Origin: Viola odorata
Lineage: Eukaryota; Streptophyta; Magnoliopsida; Malpighiales; Violaceae
Assembly: GCA_963691705.1 (NCBI GenBank)
Contig: OY829545.1
Span: 44,317,475 to 44,381,474, forward strand
Length of the DNA: 64,000 bases
Direction: 5' to 3'
Each line of letters starts with the position of its first letter. Positions within the stretch are counted from its first letter, which is position 1. Positions 62,271-64,000 of this stretch are shown here, piece by piece. The position numbers and the translations under genes were made by a program. The notes beneath the pieces are model-generated. The model made no database searches. It saw only the letters and a list, made by a program, of their open reading frames with translations, and was not told the DNA's origin.

Positions 62271-64000
62271 AGCCCTCCCACACTTAGCCTAATGCTTGCC
62301 CCTAAGCACACTGACTCAAAAATAAAACAAAACGCACAGAAAAAATCAAAATCAGGAAACACTTGTAGTCAAGGAACCATCTCATCACATGGAATGCTCA
62401 AACATCCTACATCTACATAGTCATAAATCAGGTGCTCCATGGAAAAATCATGCAAACTGAAACACAACAAAACCATTCTGTCTTCCTTTTATTCCTATTC
62501 TACACAGACCGCCTCCTTTTAAACACATTTTTTAGCCTTACTTGTTCCCAGCATGTTACATGAATCTTTGATTCGTTGAATAGTTTCCTGGATGCTCTTA
62601 CTTAATGAGGCAGGAACACCAGGACAAATTGTATTTTTTTTCTTTTCTTTTTACATGCTGCTCATTTTTGTTCTTTCAAAGTAATTCTCTAGACACTCTC
62701 ACTTAATGAGGCAAGAATATCAGAACAATTGCAAACATTCATTTTTAAGGGCTTATTTAAAAATTGCAAGGCAATTCTATGTGTCATAGATTTTCAAGGT
62801 AAGACAAAACAGTGATGAATGTCTCACTTAGAGATTCTGGTGTTAAGCACCAAAATCATGAGTCTATATAGGTGAGGGATGTTTAAAGATACCAGGAGTC
62901 GTACTCTTATAGGTATTGGAAATGTTAACCTAATTTTATTGCCCTAGCAGTATGGTATGGAGTCATGAAATAAGGCATTCTTGCTTTCTATGTGAATGGA
63001 TAAGATGTTTAAAGACAAGATGGATTCTGATTTTTGAAAACAATACAAAACATGCAATCTATCTAAAAACACATAAAAATTTAGCATAAAAATCATGCAA
63101 GAAAATTTAAAACAGACCTAAAAATTACCAAAAAGTAAGTCTAACTCATGCAACAGTTAAGACATTCAAGACAATAAATTCACATGAAAAACAAAAAACA
63201 ATCACAAATGATCACACATAACAAATGTAAAGCTCCTCCCCCACAGTTATTGGACACATTGTCCTCATTGTGAGAGAGGTAGGAAAAAAAATACAAAAAT
63301 ATGCAATCACACAAAATATAATAATAAAGTCAGAAATGTATATACAAAAAGAAAAGGAAAGATATGACCTAGGGGCAGTCATTCAGACTCTGAGTCTGTA
63401 TCAATGGGGAATTGGTGGAAAGGTCCAGAAGGCATGGGAGGAACAGGAGCATGGGATTCTTAAAACTTATGGTGCAAGAGGAGCAGGGAATCTAGGATGT
63501 TCTGGTTCAGGAGGAAGGATTTTTCTTGGGTGCCCTGAATGGATTGGAGTAAAGCATTGGTTTTTTGTTGTTCCAGTAGAAGGTGCTGGGGTAGAAGAGG
63601 GGGCAACTAGCTACTCTTGGCATTGGGATTGGCCAAGAGTAACATCCTGATCATTCTGATGTTCAGCTGGGGCTGGTCTCTGCCTAGCAGCTGCTTCTTC
63701 TGCCAATCTTCTTTGTTTTGTTGGTCCTGTAAAGATTCTCAGTATTGCTAGCTAGAACAGCCCTGTAAAAGTGCCAAAAATCCTCTGCTCCCTTGGTGTA
63801 GTACCTACATTGTAATAAACAATGCCTTGTTCCAAATGGAAAAGTCCCATTCGGTTAAGGGAAGATCAAGCATTTTACGTGCAAGGCACTCATTTAGGGT
63901 AGCAACATTCACTTGGCCAGTTGGGTATGCAAGGGTAGTTAGTAGGGAACCTAGGACCATGTTAGTGATTGAGAAACCAACCTGCTTAGCTATCCAGTAG
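62271..64000 (-). mobile_element. Athila-F 3' internal region, truncated by the window edge
   Basis: From the LTR outward (minus strand): PPT-like AAGTGTGGGAGGG, a 3' untranslated stretch, then near 63235-63275 CAATGAGGACAATGTGTCC with GTGGGGGAGGAG. This parallels the sequence right after the third ORF of Athila-A (10490-10540). From about 63330 to 64000 the minus strand has long open pieces ending in Pro/Gln-rich sequence, including KMLDLPLTEWDFSIWNKALF near 63850, in the position of the third ORF. Stops are present, so it is probably decayed. The 5' part lies outside the window. Confidence 0.65.

Noticed and set aside
63270..63650. Plus-strand ORF of 126 codons near the right edge
   Set aside because: It lies opposite the 3' end of the third ORF of Athila-F, has no recognised motif and low-complexity Gly-rich composition.

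Overview
The window is nuclear DNA of a flowering plant, most likely a eudicot. Evidence: a 13-exon beta-glucosidase gene with plant-type GT-AG introns, Ty3/gypsy retrotransposons of the plant-only Athila and Tat lineages, hAT-type MITEs and AT-rich spacers. I cannot name the species. There is essentially one host gene (GH1 beta-glucosidase, minus strand, 18500-22901) and one host pseudogene (flavonol-synthase-like dioxygenase, minus strand, about 16815-17780). Almost everything else is transposable-element DNA, much of it nested.

Layout. 1-485: 3' end of an LTR of the same family as the solo LTR at 58495-60694. 529-13757: Athila-A, a complete-structure Athila element (LTRs about 98% identical, TSD ACCCC) with broken gag-pol and a frameshifted third ORF. 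13758-16708: 3' half of an older related element (Athila-D). 16709-17780: dioxygenase pseudogene split by a hAT-like MITE. 18500-22901: intact beta-glucosidase. 22902-28842: three tandem copies of a unit made of beta-glucosidase intron 2/exon 1 and 5' flank plus an Athila-type LTR (Athila-E); the second and third copies are truncated.

28843-56825: Athila-B, inserted into the third copy's LTR (TSD GCCCT), itself interrupted by Tat-C at 37939-53097 (minus strand, TSD CTGAG). 56831-58494: the interrupted Athila-E LTR resumes, followed by decayed gag and RT. 58495-60694: solo LTR (TSD GATAC). 60832-64000: 3' LTR and 3' internal part of a minus-strand Athila-like element (Athila-F) that runs off the window.

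The most unusual part is Tat-C. Between its integrase and 3' LTR it carries about 8 kb with four plus-strand (antisense to pol) ORF units. One is an intact, intron-containing gene for a 677-residue protein; a decayed paralogue lies next to it, and two small ORFs lie in apparently duplicated cassettes. TATA-like motifs lie upstream of some units. Antisense extra ORFs are known in plant Tat-lineage elements, but this multi-gene arrangement deserves study. A second theme is conserved non-coding sequence, including repeated PPT-like motifs, in the 3' untranslated regions of the different Athila families.

All divergence figures are hand counts. Protein families were recognised by motif, not by database search.
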